From positions 3,472,001 through 3,536,000 of the forward strand of contig NZ_CP006850.1 in NCBI RefSeq assembly GCF_000523235.1: DNA of 64,000 bases. Direction: 5' to 3'. The notes below the pieces were generated by a model. The model was not told the DNA's origin, searched no databases, and saw only the letters and a list, made by a program, of their open reading frames with translations. Both the position numbers and the translations under genes were made by a program. Positions 48,472 to 56,323 of the stretch are shown piece after piece. Within the stretch, counting starts at the first letter, position 1. Each line of letters opens with the position of its first letter. The stretch is from Nocardia nova SH22a. Its GTDB lineage: Bacteria > Actinomycetota > Actinomycetes > Mycobacteriales > Mycobacteriaceae.

Positions 48472-48940
48472 ACGGAACCTCCCGATTCGGCGTCCGCGAA
48501 CGAGTCTACGTGTCCGGACGAAACGGACACCGTGGTCGCTGTGCGGGCGGTGCGCGGGCGGTGTGCTGCCGGGCACGCGGGAGCGCCGCCCCTCGGAGAA
48601 CGTGGCGGCACGTGCTGCGCGGCCAATTGCGGAACCGGCTCGGGTGCAGTCGGATTCGCGTCGGTGGCTGGTGGCTGGTGGCTGGTGGCTGGTGGCTGGT
48701 GGTCGGTAGTTGGTGGCCGGTGGCTCCTGCCCGGGGGCGATGTGGGATGGCCGGTGTGCGATGGCCCGGTAGACGGCGTGCGGGGGCGAGAATCGCAGCC
48801 GTCAACTGGTGTGCGGAGGGCTGGTCGGTGGCCTGGTCTGGGATACGGAAGGGCGACCGGGCCCGAGTGTTCGGTCTGGGTTTGCCGATGGGCGGCCGGG
48901 GGTGCGGCCGACGGATCGCTGTGCGTGTGAGCCCGGACGG
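48472..48940. other. 469-bp gap with a heptamer repeat
   Basis: The gap lies between the divergent-facing DUF1992 start and the helicase stop. It is dominated by a 63-bp minisatellite (separate entry) and by G/T-rich sequence; codon use does not support a gene. The right half runs into the helicase 3' end with no obvious terminator. Confidence 0.6.
48663..48725. repeat. Heptanucleotide minisatellite (GGTGGCT)9
   Basis: Nine consecutive 7-bp units: five perfect GGTGGCT (48663-48697), then GGTGGTC, GGTAGTT, GGTGGCC and a final perfect unit. The runs of GG on one strand could form G-quadruplex-like structure. A 7-bp period makes it prone to slippage. It is non-coding by position. Confidence 0.93.
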
Positions 48941-50683
48941 TCAGTTTGCCCGGCGCTTGCTGCGACGGGCGGGGTTGTGCGGCCTGCGGGTGTGCTTGCG
49001 GGAATTTCCGGGTGTGTCGGGTACCGCGGCGGGTGTGGGGGTGATCGGATTCGCGGCGGGGCGGCCGGTGGGCCGCCGTGCGCCGGTGAGCGCGGTGAGG
49101 CCGGGATCTCCAGGGCGGACGGGTATTTCGCGCGCGTGCACCCCGGCCGCTCGCAGGACGGCGGCGGCCTCGTCGCTCGCGTCGGTGACGAGGGTGACAA
49201 CCGTACCGGCGGCCCCCGCGCGGCCGGTACGCCCGGAGCGGTGCAGGTAGTCTTTCGCGTCCGCGGCCGGGTCGGCGTGCACCACCAGCGTGATGTCGTC
49301 GACGTGGATACCGCGCGCGGCCACATCGGTGGCGACGAGGACGGGCGCGGTGCCGTCGGCGAAGGCGGCCAGCGTGCGGTTGCGCTGGCTCTGGCTCAGC
49401 CCGCCGTGCAGAGCGACCGCCGCGACACCGGATTCGCGCAGGCGGCGGGCCAATTTGTCCACGCCGTACTGGGTGCGCCCGAACAGCAGTGTGCGCCCCG
49501 GCCGGGCCGCGATCTCGGTGAGCACCGCCCGCTTGTCGGCGGCACGCACCCGCAGCAGATGGTGGTCGACCCGCTCGGGACGAGCCTGGCCGACCGTGTC
49601 GCCTGGACCGGTGCCATCGCCCGGAACCCGTTGGGGTACCGCTGGTTCGGCGCGCGTGCCGCTGTCGCGCCGATCGGCGTCGGTGTTCCGCCTGCGGTCG
49701 CGTTGGCGGGTGCCGGTGCTCTGGCTGCGGTCGTGCAGACCTGCGTCGGTGTTCTGGCCGCCCACGCGCTGGTCGGTGTCGGGGTTATGGCTGCTGTCGC
49801 CTTCGCCGGTGTCGATGTTCTGGCTGCGGTTGTGCTGATCGGCGTTGGTGTTTCGGCCGCCGACGTGCTGGTCGTCGCCGGTGTTCTGGCTGCTGTCGCG
49901 TCGGCCCGTGCCGGTGCGCTGGCGGCCGACGTGCAGGTCGTCGCCGGTGGCCGTGTTGCGAACGCCCCGTTCGGTTTCGGTGTGGCGGAGATCGGTGGCG
50001 TCATCCGGGCCGCCGATGTGTTCGCCTCCGACCTCGTGCCGGACCGGATCGTTCAGATGGTCGTGGACGAGGGCGTCCACGGCCTCGTCCAGGGTGGCGG
50101 AGAACAGCAGATGCACGCAGTCGTCCGGCAGCGGGTTCAGGATCGCGCGCACCTGGTCGATGAAGCCCAGCTGGGCCATGTGGTCGGCCTCGTCGACCGC
50201 GACCGTGCGGATGGCGTCGAGTGCGACCGCGCCCCGCCCGATCAGATCGGTGAGCCGCCCCGGGGTCGCGACCAGCAGATCCACCCCGCGGCCCAGGCGT
50301 TCGGCCTGGCGTTTGATCGGCATACCGCCGACCGCCGAGGCGACCCGCAGCCCGAGCGCCACCGCCGGGTCGTCGAGCGCCGCCTCGATCTGCAGGGCGA
50401 GTTCCCGCGTCGGGGCCAGCACCAGCGCGCGCGGACGGCGCGGGGCAGAGGCGCCACGCCGCAACCGCATCAGCATCGGCAGGCCGAAGGCCAGCGTCTT
50501 GCCGGAGCCGGTGGCCGCCCGGCCCAGCACATCCCGCCCGGCCAGCACATCGGGAATGGTCGCGGCCTGGATCGGGAAGGCGGTCTCGAAACCCGCGCGC
50601 CGCAATGCCTGCACGAGTTCGACGGGGAGACCGAGAGCGGCGAACGCGGGACCGTGCGGAAGAGACCGGCGCGGCTCAGGCAC
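48941..50683 (-). CDS. DEAD-box RNA helicase with a tandem-repeat linker insertion
   Basis: A 580-residue ATP-dependent RNA helicase (RhlE-like). RecA domain 1 has the Q motif (PIQAATIP), motif I ATGSGKT (57-63), PTREL, motif II DEAD (164-167) and motif III SAT (195-197). RecA domain 2 (372-500) has LLFGRTQYGVDKL, ATDVAARGIH and HRSGRTGRAG. Between them, residues 245-343 are nine copies of an 11-residue polar repeat, absent from usual helicases. A basic tail (RRPHNPARRSKRRAN) ends the protein. It overlaps the M56 gene by 8 bp and so is probably cotranscribed with the BlaI/M56 pair. Confidence 0.93.
   Translation of the reverse strand: MPEPRRSLPHGPAFAALGLPVELVQALRRAGFETAFPIQAATIPDVLAGRDVLGRAATGSGKTLAFGLPMLMRLRRGASAPRRPRALVLAPTRELALQIEAALDDPAVALGLRVASAVGGMPIKRQAERLGRGVDLLVATPGRLTDLIGRGAVALDAIRTVAVDEADHMAQLGFIDQVRAILNPLPDDCVHLLFSATLDEAVDALVHDHLNDPVRHEVGGEHIGGPDDATDLRHTETERGVRNTATGDDLHVGRQRTGTGRRDSSQNTGDDQHVGGRNTNADQHNRSQNIDTGEGDSSHNPDTDQRVGGQNTDAGLHDRSQSTGTRQRDRRRNTDADRRDSGTRAEPAVPQRVPGDGTGPGDTVGQARPERVDHHLLRVRAADKRAVLTEIAARPGRTLLFGRTQYGVDKLARRLRESGVAAVALHGGLSQSQRNRTLAAFADGTAPVLVATDVAARGIHVDDITLVVHADPAADAKDYLHRSGRTGRAGAAGTVVTLVTDASDEAAAVLRAAGVHAREIPVRPGDPGLTALTGARRPTGRPAANPITPTPAAVPDTPGNSRKHTRRPHNPARRSKRRAN
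49655..49951 (-). repeat. 33-bp coding minisatellite in the helicase linker (9 units)
   Basis: In-frame repeat of 33 bp, nine units, 297 bp. Unit examples are NTGDDQHVGGR, NTNADQHNRSQ, NPDTDQRVGGQ and NTDAGLHDRSQ. Asn/Thr/Asp open each unit and the end alternates between VGG and RSQ/DSS types, so a 22-residue higher-order period is visible. The composition predicts disorder. Confidence 0.92.
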
Positions 50684-51650
50684 GAAGCAGCCGGTTCAAT
50701 TCGACCAGCCACGGGATCGCGACGGCGAGGGTGGGGACCACGAGAATCGCCGCGGCGGTCGCATAGGCCGCGGTCGCGATGCGCAGATCGCCCAGCGGTC
50801 CGGCGAGGCGCTGGATCCGGATGAGGGTGGTGGGCCCGCCCGCCGCCATGGCTCCTTGCGGCGCGGTGGAATTGGAGCAGGTGACCAGTGCGCGGGCCAG
50901 CGGGGTCGGCCCGGTGACCTTCACCGCGGAATCGTCGGCGAGCAGCTCGATCAGCAGCTTCACCGAATCCAGCGCGGATTTGCTGCGGACCACCCGGGGA
51001 AATGCCTCGTGCGCGGCGGTGAACGCCTCGAGGACCAGATCGTGGCGGGCCCGCAGATGGGAACGTTCGTGGCTGACGATCGCGGTCAGCTCGGACTTCG
51101 ACAGGTTCGCGAAGGTGCCCTGGCTGAGCACCACCCGGCGGCGCAGACCCGGCAGGCAGTAGGCGATCGGCTCGGCGGCGGCGAGCACGCGGATATCGGC
51201 GGCGCGGGCCACTTCCGGAGGGGAGACCGCGATCAGCCGATCGTGCGCGTCCTCGCCCTGATCGAGCAGGTCGACCAGCATGCGATGCCGGGCGCGCCGG
51301 CGCCGCGTGTGCACACCGACCCGGACCACCGCGTACATCAGCCGCCCGCCGACCAGCAGGGTGAGGGCGAAAACGACCACGTAGACCAGCCACAGCGCCA
51401 GGCCGAGGGCATGGATCTCCTTGGTCGGGGAGGTGGTGGGACGACCGTCGGGGCCCGGGACCAGCAGCAGGCTCGCGATGGCGAGACCGGAACCGAAGGC
51501 CGACAGCACCGCCGCCAGGGCGACCGCCTGCCACAGCACCAGGGCCGCGCGCGGTGTCCGATAGGTCCAGGTGGCTCGGCCGAGCAGCGCGGGGACCGGT
51601 CCCGCGAGAAGCAAGGCGAGACCGGCGAAGACCGGCGCTGTTGCGTTCAT
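50676..51650 (-). CDS. M56-family membrane metallopeptidase (BlaR1-like, Rv1845c type)
   Basis: A 324-residue membrane protease. Three N-terminal membrane helices and one C-terminal helix surround a cytoplasmic zinc-protease domain with HERSH near residue 193 (the HExxH motif). There is no beta-lactam sensor domain, as in the mycobacterial homologue. It likely cleaves BlaI, encoded 62 bp upstream, on a membrane signal. Confidence 0.93.
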   Translation of the reverse strand: MNATAPVFAGLALLLAGPVPALLGRATWTYRTPRAALVLWQAVALAAVLSAFGSGLAIASLLLVPGPDGRPTTSPTKEIHALGLALWLVYVVVFALTLLVGGRLMYAVVRVGVHTRRRRARHRMLVDLLDQGEDAHDRLIAVSPPEVARAADIRVLAAAEPIAYCLPGLRRRVVLSQGTFANLSKSELTAIVSHERSHLRARHDLVLEAFTAAHEAFPRVVRSKSALDSVKLLIELLADDSAVKVTGPTPLARALVTCSNSTAPQGAMAAGGPTTLIRIQRLAGPLGDLRIATAAYATAAAILVVPTLAVAIPWLVELNRLLRA

Positions 51651-51712
51651 ACTCAGCTCACTGCGTTGTGGGGCCAGGGCCCGAGATCGCGGCGGCGGAG
51701 AACGCCGTGCAG

Positions 51713-52150
51713 CTATTGCGGCGGGGCGACTCCGTTGTCGTCGGACGCGGGGTTCTCGTCATCGGAGGGGTTGCGCGCGGCCTCGGTTGCTTCGAGCTTA
51801 GCGAGTGCGTCACGGAGTGCGGCAGCCTCATCCTTTCCGACGGCTTCGACGAAGTGCACCAGGGCCGCCCGCCGGGAGCCGACCTCGTCGGCCTGTTGCA
51901 GCGCGTCGACCATGAGACTGGCCACCAACTCGTCGCGCGTGTGCACGGGGGCGTACCGGTGCGCGCGGTCGTCGCGCTGCTGGACCACCAGATTCTTCTT
52001 CGCCAGACGCTGCAGCACCGTCATCACCGTGGTGTAGGCGAGCTCGCGGCGTGCGGCGAGGGCTTCGTGGACCTGCCGGACCGTCTGCGGTTCATCGGCC
52101 GACCACAACTGGTCCATGACCGCTTTCTCGAGTTCACCAAGACCTGCCAT
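51713..52150 (-). CDS. BlaI/MecI-type transcriptional repressor
   Basis: A 145-residue winged-helix repressor. The DNA-binding domain covers residues 1-75 (LGELEKAVMDQLWSADEPQT, AYTTVMTVLQRLAKKNLV) and the C-terminal part is for dimerisation and carries the protease-cleavage region. The family represses its own operon and, in mycobacteria, beta-lactamase and ATP-synthase genes. A dyad lies 35 bp upstream of its start. Confidence 0.95.
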   Translation of the reverse strand: MAGLGELEKAVMDQLWSADEPQTVRQVHEALAARRELAYTTVMTVLQRLAKKNLVVQQRDDRAHRYAPVHTRDELVASLMVDALQQADEVGSRRAALVHFVEAVGKDEAAALRDALAKLEATEAARNPSDDENPASDDNGVAPPQ

Positions 52151-52184
52151 CCCTCAAGCTTACGGAGGCAACGACACAAATGCG

Positions 52185-52201
52185 TACTACATCTCGTCGT
52201 A
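52185..52201. promoter_or_regulatory. Candidate BlaI operator
   Basis: TACTAC-ATCTC-GTCGTA is an imperfect dyad with one mismatch. The TACTAC half matches the TACTACA-type half-sites known for BlaI/MecI repressors. Its location fits autoregulation. Confidence 0.6.
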
Positions 52202-52227
52202 ACCGGCCGGTAGCTGTGTGGGATTTT

Positions 52228-53136
52228 TCATAGCCCAGGTCGGGAACCTGTTTCGGAGTCTGCGGGACCGGGCCCGCCGACCGCGCCGATGACGTGCCGG
52301 GAGCCGATCGGGACGATCATCGGCCGCCGCGACACCGGATCGGTGTGCACCTCCGCGCGCAGGCCGAAGACGCTGCTCAGCAGTTCGGTGTCGATGATGT
52401 CGCCGGGTGCGCCCTGGGCGACGATCCGGCCGTCGCGCATGACGATCAGATGGTCGCTGTAGCGGATGGCGAGATTCAGATCGTGCAGCACCATCACGAC
52501 CGTCCGGCCCAGCTCCTCGTGCAACCGGTCGACCAGGTCGAGGACCTCGAGCGAATGCGCCAGATCCAGATAGGTGGTGGGTTCGTCGAGCAGCAGGATG
52601 TCGGTGCCCTGGGCCAGGGCCATCGAGATCCAGGCCCGCTGGCGCTGCCCGCCGGACAGTTCGTCGAGGGTGCGGTCGGCCAGATCCGAGACCCCGGTCT
52701 GCGCCAGCGCGCGGGCGACCTCGGATTCGTCGTCGGCCGACCACTGCCGCAGCCAGGACTGATGCGGATGCCGCCCGCGCGCGACCAGATCGGCGACCGT
52801 GAGACCTTCGGGGGCGACCGGGGTCTGCGGCAGCACGCCGACCACCCGGGCGACATCGCGGGTCTTCATCGTCGCGATCGCCTTGCCGTCGAGCAGCACC
52901 TGTCCGGCGTTCGGGCGCAACAACCGGCCCAGCCCGCGCAGCAGCGTGGACTTGCCGCAGCCGTTGGGCCCGATGACGGTGGTGACCAGGCCGGGGGCGA
53001 TGTCGACGCTGAGCCCGTCGACGATGACCCGTCCGCCGTAGCCGAGGGTGATGTCGTCGGCGGTGAGCCGGTGGGTGGCGGCGGCGCCGGGCCGGTCGGT
53101 GGATTCGGTGCTCCGGTGCGGGGTTCGAGTGGTCAC
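52228..53136 (-). CDS. Iron-siderophore ABC transporter ATPase (FepC-like)
   Basis: A 302-residue ATPase of the FecCD-type importer. Walker A GPNGCGKST is near residue 56, signature LSGGQRQR near 159, Walker B ILLLDEPTTYLDLAH near 178. Its start overlaps the permease stop by 4 bp. It is the third gene of an iron-boxed operon. No binding protein is encoded beside it. Confidence 0.94.
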   Translation of the reverse strand: MTTRTPHRSTESTDRPGAAATHRLTADDITLGYGGRVIVDGLSVDIAPGLVTTVIGPNGCGKSTLLRGLGRLLRPNAGQVLLDGKAIATMKTRDVARVVGVLPQTPVAPEGLTVADLVARGRHPHQSWLRQWSADDESEVARALAQTGVSDLADRTLDELSGGQRQRAWISMALAQGTDILLLDEPTTYLDLAHSLEVLDLVDRLHEELGRTVVMVLHDLNLAIRYSDHLIVMRDGRIVAQGAPGDIIDTELLSSVFGLRAEVHTDPVSRRPMIVPIGSRHVIGAVGGPGPADSETGSRPGL

Positions 53137-54245
53137 AGGGTCGCCTTCCGGTTCACGCGGATCAACAGCAGCAGCAGGAACGGCCCGCCGAACGCGGCGG
53201 TGATGAGACCGACCGGCAGGTCCACGGGTACGACGGTACGGGCCGCGACATCGGCGGCGACGACGATCAGCGCACCGGTGAGCGCGGATCCGACGACCGG
53301 CTCACCCGGTGTGCGCAGGATCCGCCGCGCGATCTGCGGCGCCGCGAGCCCGACGAAGGCCAGCGGCCCGACCGCCGCGGTGGCCAGCGACGCGGCCATC
53401 ACCGCCGCGGCGATCAGCACCGCCTGCTGGGTCTGGATCCGCACGCCGAGCGCGCGGGTGGTGTCGGAGCCGAAGCGCAGGGCCGCCAGCGTGCGGGCCG
53501 ATCCCGCGGCGATGACGATCACGACCGCCAGACCCGCGGCCGCGGCCCAGGTGCGGTTCCAGTCGGCGCCGTTGAGCGATCCGGTGAGCCAGGTCTGGGC
53601 GCGGGTGGCGTCGGTGAGGCTCGCGCGGGTGATCAGCCAGTTGATGCCGGCCAGCAGGAACGCGTTGACACCGATGCCGATGAGGATGAACCGCATGCCG
53701 CCGACGCCGGTGTCCCCGTTTCCGCCCCGGCCCAGCGCCAGCACCCCGATCAGTGCCGCGGTGGCCAGCCCACCGGCCAGCGCGGCGAGCGGAACACCGA
53801 GTGCGGCAACCATTCCGGTGGCGGTGCCGCCCGCGCCGACGAACACCGCGACGGCGGCGAAGCTCGCACCCGAGGTGATGCCCAGAACGTCCGGGCTGGC
53901 GAGCGGATTGTGCAGGATCGATTGCGTGATGGCCCCGGCGATTCCGAGCGCGGCCCCGGCGATCAGCGCGGTGACCGCGCGCGGCAGCCGCGACTCGGTC
54001 ACGACGTAGCGCTGCGAGCGGGTGCCGCCGCCGGTGAGCACGTCCACCACACGGCCGAGCGGAATGTGATAGTCGCCCACGGAGATGTCCACCGCGAACA
54101 GCACGACGATCGCGATCACGATCGCCGCCAGCGTGAGCAGCACCGAAATCCGCAGGACCGCCGACATTCCGGCGATCCGCACGGCGGGACGCACGCGCGC
54201 GGTCGCCGCGGTGTCCGGTGCGGCGGTGTCGGTCGGGGTGTTCAC
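53133..54245 (-). CDS. FecCD-family siderophore permease (FepG-like)
   Basis: A 370-residue permease with about ten membrane segments. Family motifs are PRAVTALIAGAALGIAGAIT, NPLASPDVLGITSGASF and GPLAFVGLAAPQIAR. Overlaps of 4 bp on both sides show translational coupling with the partner permease and the ATPase. Confidence 0.94.
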   Translation of the reverse strand: MNTPTDTAAPDTAATARVRPAVRIAGMSAVLRISVLLTLAAIVIAIVVLFAVDISVGDYHIPLGRVVDVLTGGGTRSQRYVVTESRLPRAVTALIAGAALGIAGAITQSILHNPLASPDVLGITSGASFAAVAVFVGAGGTATGMVAALGVPLAALAGGLATAALIGVLALGRGGNGDTGVGGMRFILIGIGVNAFLLAGINWLITRASLTDATRAQTWLTGSLNGADWNRTWAAAAGLAVVIVIAAGSARTLAALRFGSDTTRALGVRIQTQQAVLIAAAVMAASLATAAVGPLAFVGLAAPQIARRILRTPGEPVVGSALTGALIVVAADVAARTVVPVDLPVGLITAAFGGPFLLLLLIRVNRKATL

Positions 54246-55279
54246 AGTTCGGCCACCTTCCGACGGCGCACCAGCGCGATGAAACAGGGCGCCCCGACCG
54301 CGGCCAGCACGATACCGGCCTGCAGTTCGCCGGGCGGTGCGACCACCCGGCCGACGATGTCGGCCAGGAGCAGCGCGATCGCTCCGAGCAGTGCCGAATA
54401 CGGGACCAGCCAGCGATGATCCGGTCCGGTGATCATCCGGCCGAGGTGCGGAACCATCAGTCCGAGAAAGGAGATGGGCCCGACCGCCGCTGTGGCCGCA
54501 CCGGTCAGCAGCACGACCGCGACGAGTCCGACGGCGCGATTGCGGGCGATGTTCACGCCGAGCCCGCGCGCCACGTCATCGCCGAGTCCGATCGCGTTCA
54601 GTCCGGGCGTGGCCACGATCGCGAGGACGAATCCGGCGAGGATGAACGGCGCGATCTGCCCGGCCACCGAGGTCTCGTGGCCGGCCGGGGTGCCGACCAC
54701 CCAGAACCGGTAGGTGTCCAGCGCCGCCGGATCGAGCAGGATCACCGCATTGGTCAGTGCCTGCAGCAGGGCGGTGACCGCCGCGCCCGCGAGCACCAGG
54801 GTCAGCGGGGTGGATCGGCCGCTGCCGGTCGCCGAGGCCGCGAACACCACGACACCGGCCACCAGCGCGCCCGCGAAGGCCAGCCAGATGTACTGGCCCG
54901 GCTGGGTGAGCGCGAACAGGTGGATACCCAGGGCCGCGAGGAATGCCGCACCGGCATTGAGCCCGAGCAGACCGGCGTCGGCGAGCGGATTACGGGTGTA
55001 GCCCTGGATCAGCGCACCGGCGACACCCAGTGCGGCGCCGGTGAGCAGGGCGAGAACCGTTCGGGGCAGGCGCAATTCGCGCACGATCTGCTCGGCCTGC
55101 CCGGCGGCGGGGCAGCTCAGCGGCAGCCCGCCCGGACAGGTCACGGCCTGCCAGACGGTGGCGGGGGAGACCGATTTGGCGCCGACGGCCAATCCGGCGA
55201 CAACGGCGATCAGCAACACCCCGGCGAGGAGTGCCAGGCCGCCCGCGCGGCGGCGGGAGGTGGTGACTGGGGCGGACAC
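54242..55279 (-). CDS. FecCD-family siderophore permease (FepD-like)
   Basis: A 345-residue permease, first gene of the operon. Family motifs: PRTVLALLTGAALGVAGALI, NPLADAGLLGLNAGAAFL and GPISFLGLMVPHLGR. The GTG start is 58 bp from an IdeR-like iron box, so the operon is probably repressed by iron. Confidence 0.94.
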   Translation of the reverse strand: MSAPVTTSRRRAGGLALLAGVLLIAVVAGLAVGAKSVSPATVWQAVTCPGGLPLSCPAAGQAEQIVRELRLPRTVLALLTGAALGVAGALIQGYTRNPLADAGLLGLNAGAAFLAALGIHLFALTQPGQYIWLAFAGALVAGVVVFAASATGSGRSTPLTLVLAGAAVTALLQALTNAVILLDPAALDTYRFWVVGTPAGHETSVAGQIAPFILAGFVLAIVATPGLNAIGLGDDVARGLGVNIARNRAVGLVAVVLLTGAATAAVGPISFLGLMVPHLGRMITGPDHRWLVPYSALLGAIALLLADIVGRVVAPPGELQAGIVLAAVGAPCFIALVRRRKVAEL

Positions 55280-55337
55280 GGCGGCTGGTTACTCCTGGGT
55301 GACGCTTTTCATGGTGGTCGGACTCTGGTCGAATAAG

Positions 55338-55356
55338 TCTGGTAAGCCTAACCTAT
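55338..55356. promoter_or_regulatory. IdeR/DtxR-type iron box, divergent promoter
   Basis: The 19-bp site matches the mycobacterial consensus TTAGGTTAGCCTAACCTAA at 15 of 19 positions, including an unbroken AGCCTAACCTA. It lies between the FepD-like operon (58 bp away) and the plus-strand gene at 55398 (41 bp away), so both could be iron-repressed. Confidence 0.85.
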
Positions 55357-55397
55357 CTTTCATTGTCGACCGTAATGCCGAGCGTTGAGGGGGTTCG

Positions 55398-56105
55398 ATG
55401 TCCGAACCAGTGACGATATTCCCGGATCGCCGTGTGGAACCGGCCTTCGAGCACATCTGCGTCCGGCTGCGCGCCCTGCAGCCCGGCTATCCGCGGGTGT
55501 ATGCGATGGCCGCCATGGCCGAGCAGGGACGGCGGCGCTGGTGGCGCCTGGCCGACGGCGTCCGGGAAGGGCGCATCGAACTGATGTACCGCAGACACGC
55601 GGCCGAGATGGCCAATCCCGACACCGCGGCCGAGGTCGTGGCCACCGCGTTGATCCATGCCGTGGTCGGCCGGGTCGTGGCGCTGGTCGTCTGCGACAAC
55701 CGGGCCTGGGACCCGGGCCTCGAGAACCTCTGGGTGCACACCGACAACGACGGCGGGCTGGACTGGGCGGGATTGTCCGACACCACGATTCGCGTCGTCG
55801 ACGGCGATCCGCTGGCCGGGCGCCCCGGTGTGGTGACGCTGCCGTGCGATCGGGCCCTGGACGTGTGGCTGGCGCATCGCTGCGAGACCGCGCTGACCCT
55901 GGTGTCGAGCAGCCTCTACCGCTGCGCGGGGCTGGGGCGGGCGCGCTTCTGGGGCCTGGTGGGCGAGGCGGTCGTCGGTGCCGCCACCTATGCGCCGGAA
56001 CTGGCGCGGACCGGCGCGGATCGCGGAACCGAACGGGGGCAGGCGATCCTCGCCGCACTGGCCGATCGCGGGTTGCCGGTGCGTCGCTCTTGCTTAGTTA
56101 GGTAA
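55398..56105 (+). CDS. Iron-boxed conserved protein, possibly FhuF-like
   Basis: A 235-residue cytoplasmic protein (GYPRVYAMAAMAEQGRRRWW; ALIHAVVGRVVALVVCDN; VWLAHRCETALTLVSSSLYR). Length and gene context suggest a ferric-siderophore reductase or related iron protein, but the C-terminal CC-x10-C-x2-C cluster motif of FhuF is missing: only one cysteine lies near the end (RRSCLVR). Divergent from the siderophore ABC operon with a shared iron box. A second iron box overlaps its last 8 bp. Function is inferred and uncertain. Confidence 0.72.
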   Translation: MSEPVTIFPDRRVEPAFEHICVRLRALQPGYPRVYAMAAMAEQGRRRWWRLADGVREGRIELMYRRHAAEMANPDTAAEVVATALIHAVVGRVVALVVCDNRAWDPGLENLWVHTDNDGGLDWAGLSDTTIRVVDGDPLAGRPGVVTLPCDRALDVWLAHRCETALTLVSSSLYRCAGLGRARFWGLVGEAVVGAATYAPELARTGADRGTERGQAILAALADRGLPVRRSCLVR

Positions 56106-56119
56106 GCCTGACCTACACT
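56090..56119 (+). promoter_or_regulatory. Promoter with overlapping second iron box
   Basis: -35 TTGCTT (56090-56095), 18-bp spacer, -10 TACACT (56114-56119). A 19-bp iron box at 56098-56116 matches the IdeR consensus at 16 of 19 positions and covers the spacer and part of the -10. Initiation would fall near 56126. No protein gene follows on this strand for 2.4 kb. Confidence 0.75.
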
Positions 56120-56125
56120 CGGAAT

Positions 56126-56225
56126 CGGCGTCAGGATCGAGCGTGAGTCCCGAGGGCTGCGGTCGACTCCCCGATCCCCTGCCCGCGGCGGGCCCTTTGT
56201 CACGGAGGGCCCGCCGCGTTGTTCT
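56126..56225 (+). ncRNA. Candidate iron-regulated small RNA (MrsI-like)
   Basis: A predicted ~95-100 nt transcript with two hairpins. Hairpin 1 pairs GGATCG (56134-56139) with CGATCC (56172-56177), GAGTC (56145-56149) with GACTC (56165-56169), and CCG (56150-56152) with CGG (56060+100, i.e. 56160-56162). Hairpin 2 is a 12-bp terminator (56185-56196 with 56206-56217, 9-nt loop) followed by a T-rich tract. Between them is a C-rich single strand, CCCCTGCCC type. It has its own promoter under an IdeR-like box. In M. tuberculosis the iron-sparing sRNA MrsI (ncRv11846) lies by Rv1846c/Rv1847; here the equivalents are blaI (51713) and the thioesterase (58536), which flank this locus. Homology to MrsI is inferred from position, size and control, not from aligned sequence. 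Confidence 0.62.
56185..56217 (+). terminator. Intrinsic terminator of the candidate sRNA
   Basis: Perfect 12-bp G/C stem (GCGGCGGGCCCT and its complement) with a 9-nt loop, then GTTGTTCTCTT. It could also end read-through from the gene at 55398. Confidence 0.88.
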
Positions 56226-56278
56226 CTTCCGTCCAGCGCGATCGAATCCGCCTGTGCCGCAGCGATACCGGCATGCGA

Positions 56279-56311
56279 ATGCCCGGCTCCCCGCGATGGG
56301 GAACCGGGCAT
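56279..56311. terminator. Intrinsic terminator of metY
   Basis: Stem of ATGCCCGG and TCCCC blocks pairing with GGGGA and CCGGGCAT, one internal mismatch, 5-nt loop. It lies 12 bp beyond the metY stop on the minus strand. Confidence 0.85.
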
Positions 56312-56323
56312 CGGCCTATCGGA

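Noticed and set aside
48663..48725. Possible CRISPR array
   Set aside because: Units are 7 bp with no spacers; no cas genes in the window.
48809..50824. A long plus-strand frame opposite the helicase with Val/Ala/Gly repeats
   Set aside because: It is the antisense image of the helicase and its 33-bp repeat; the helicase has every DEAD-box motif.
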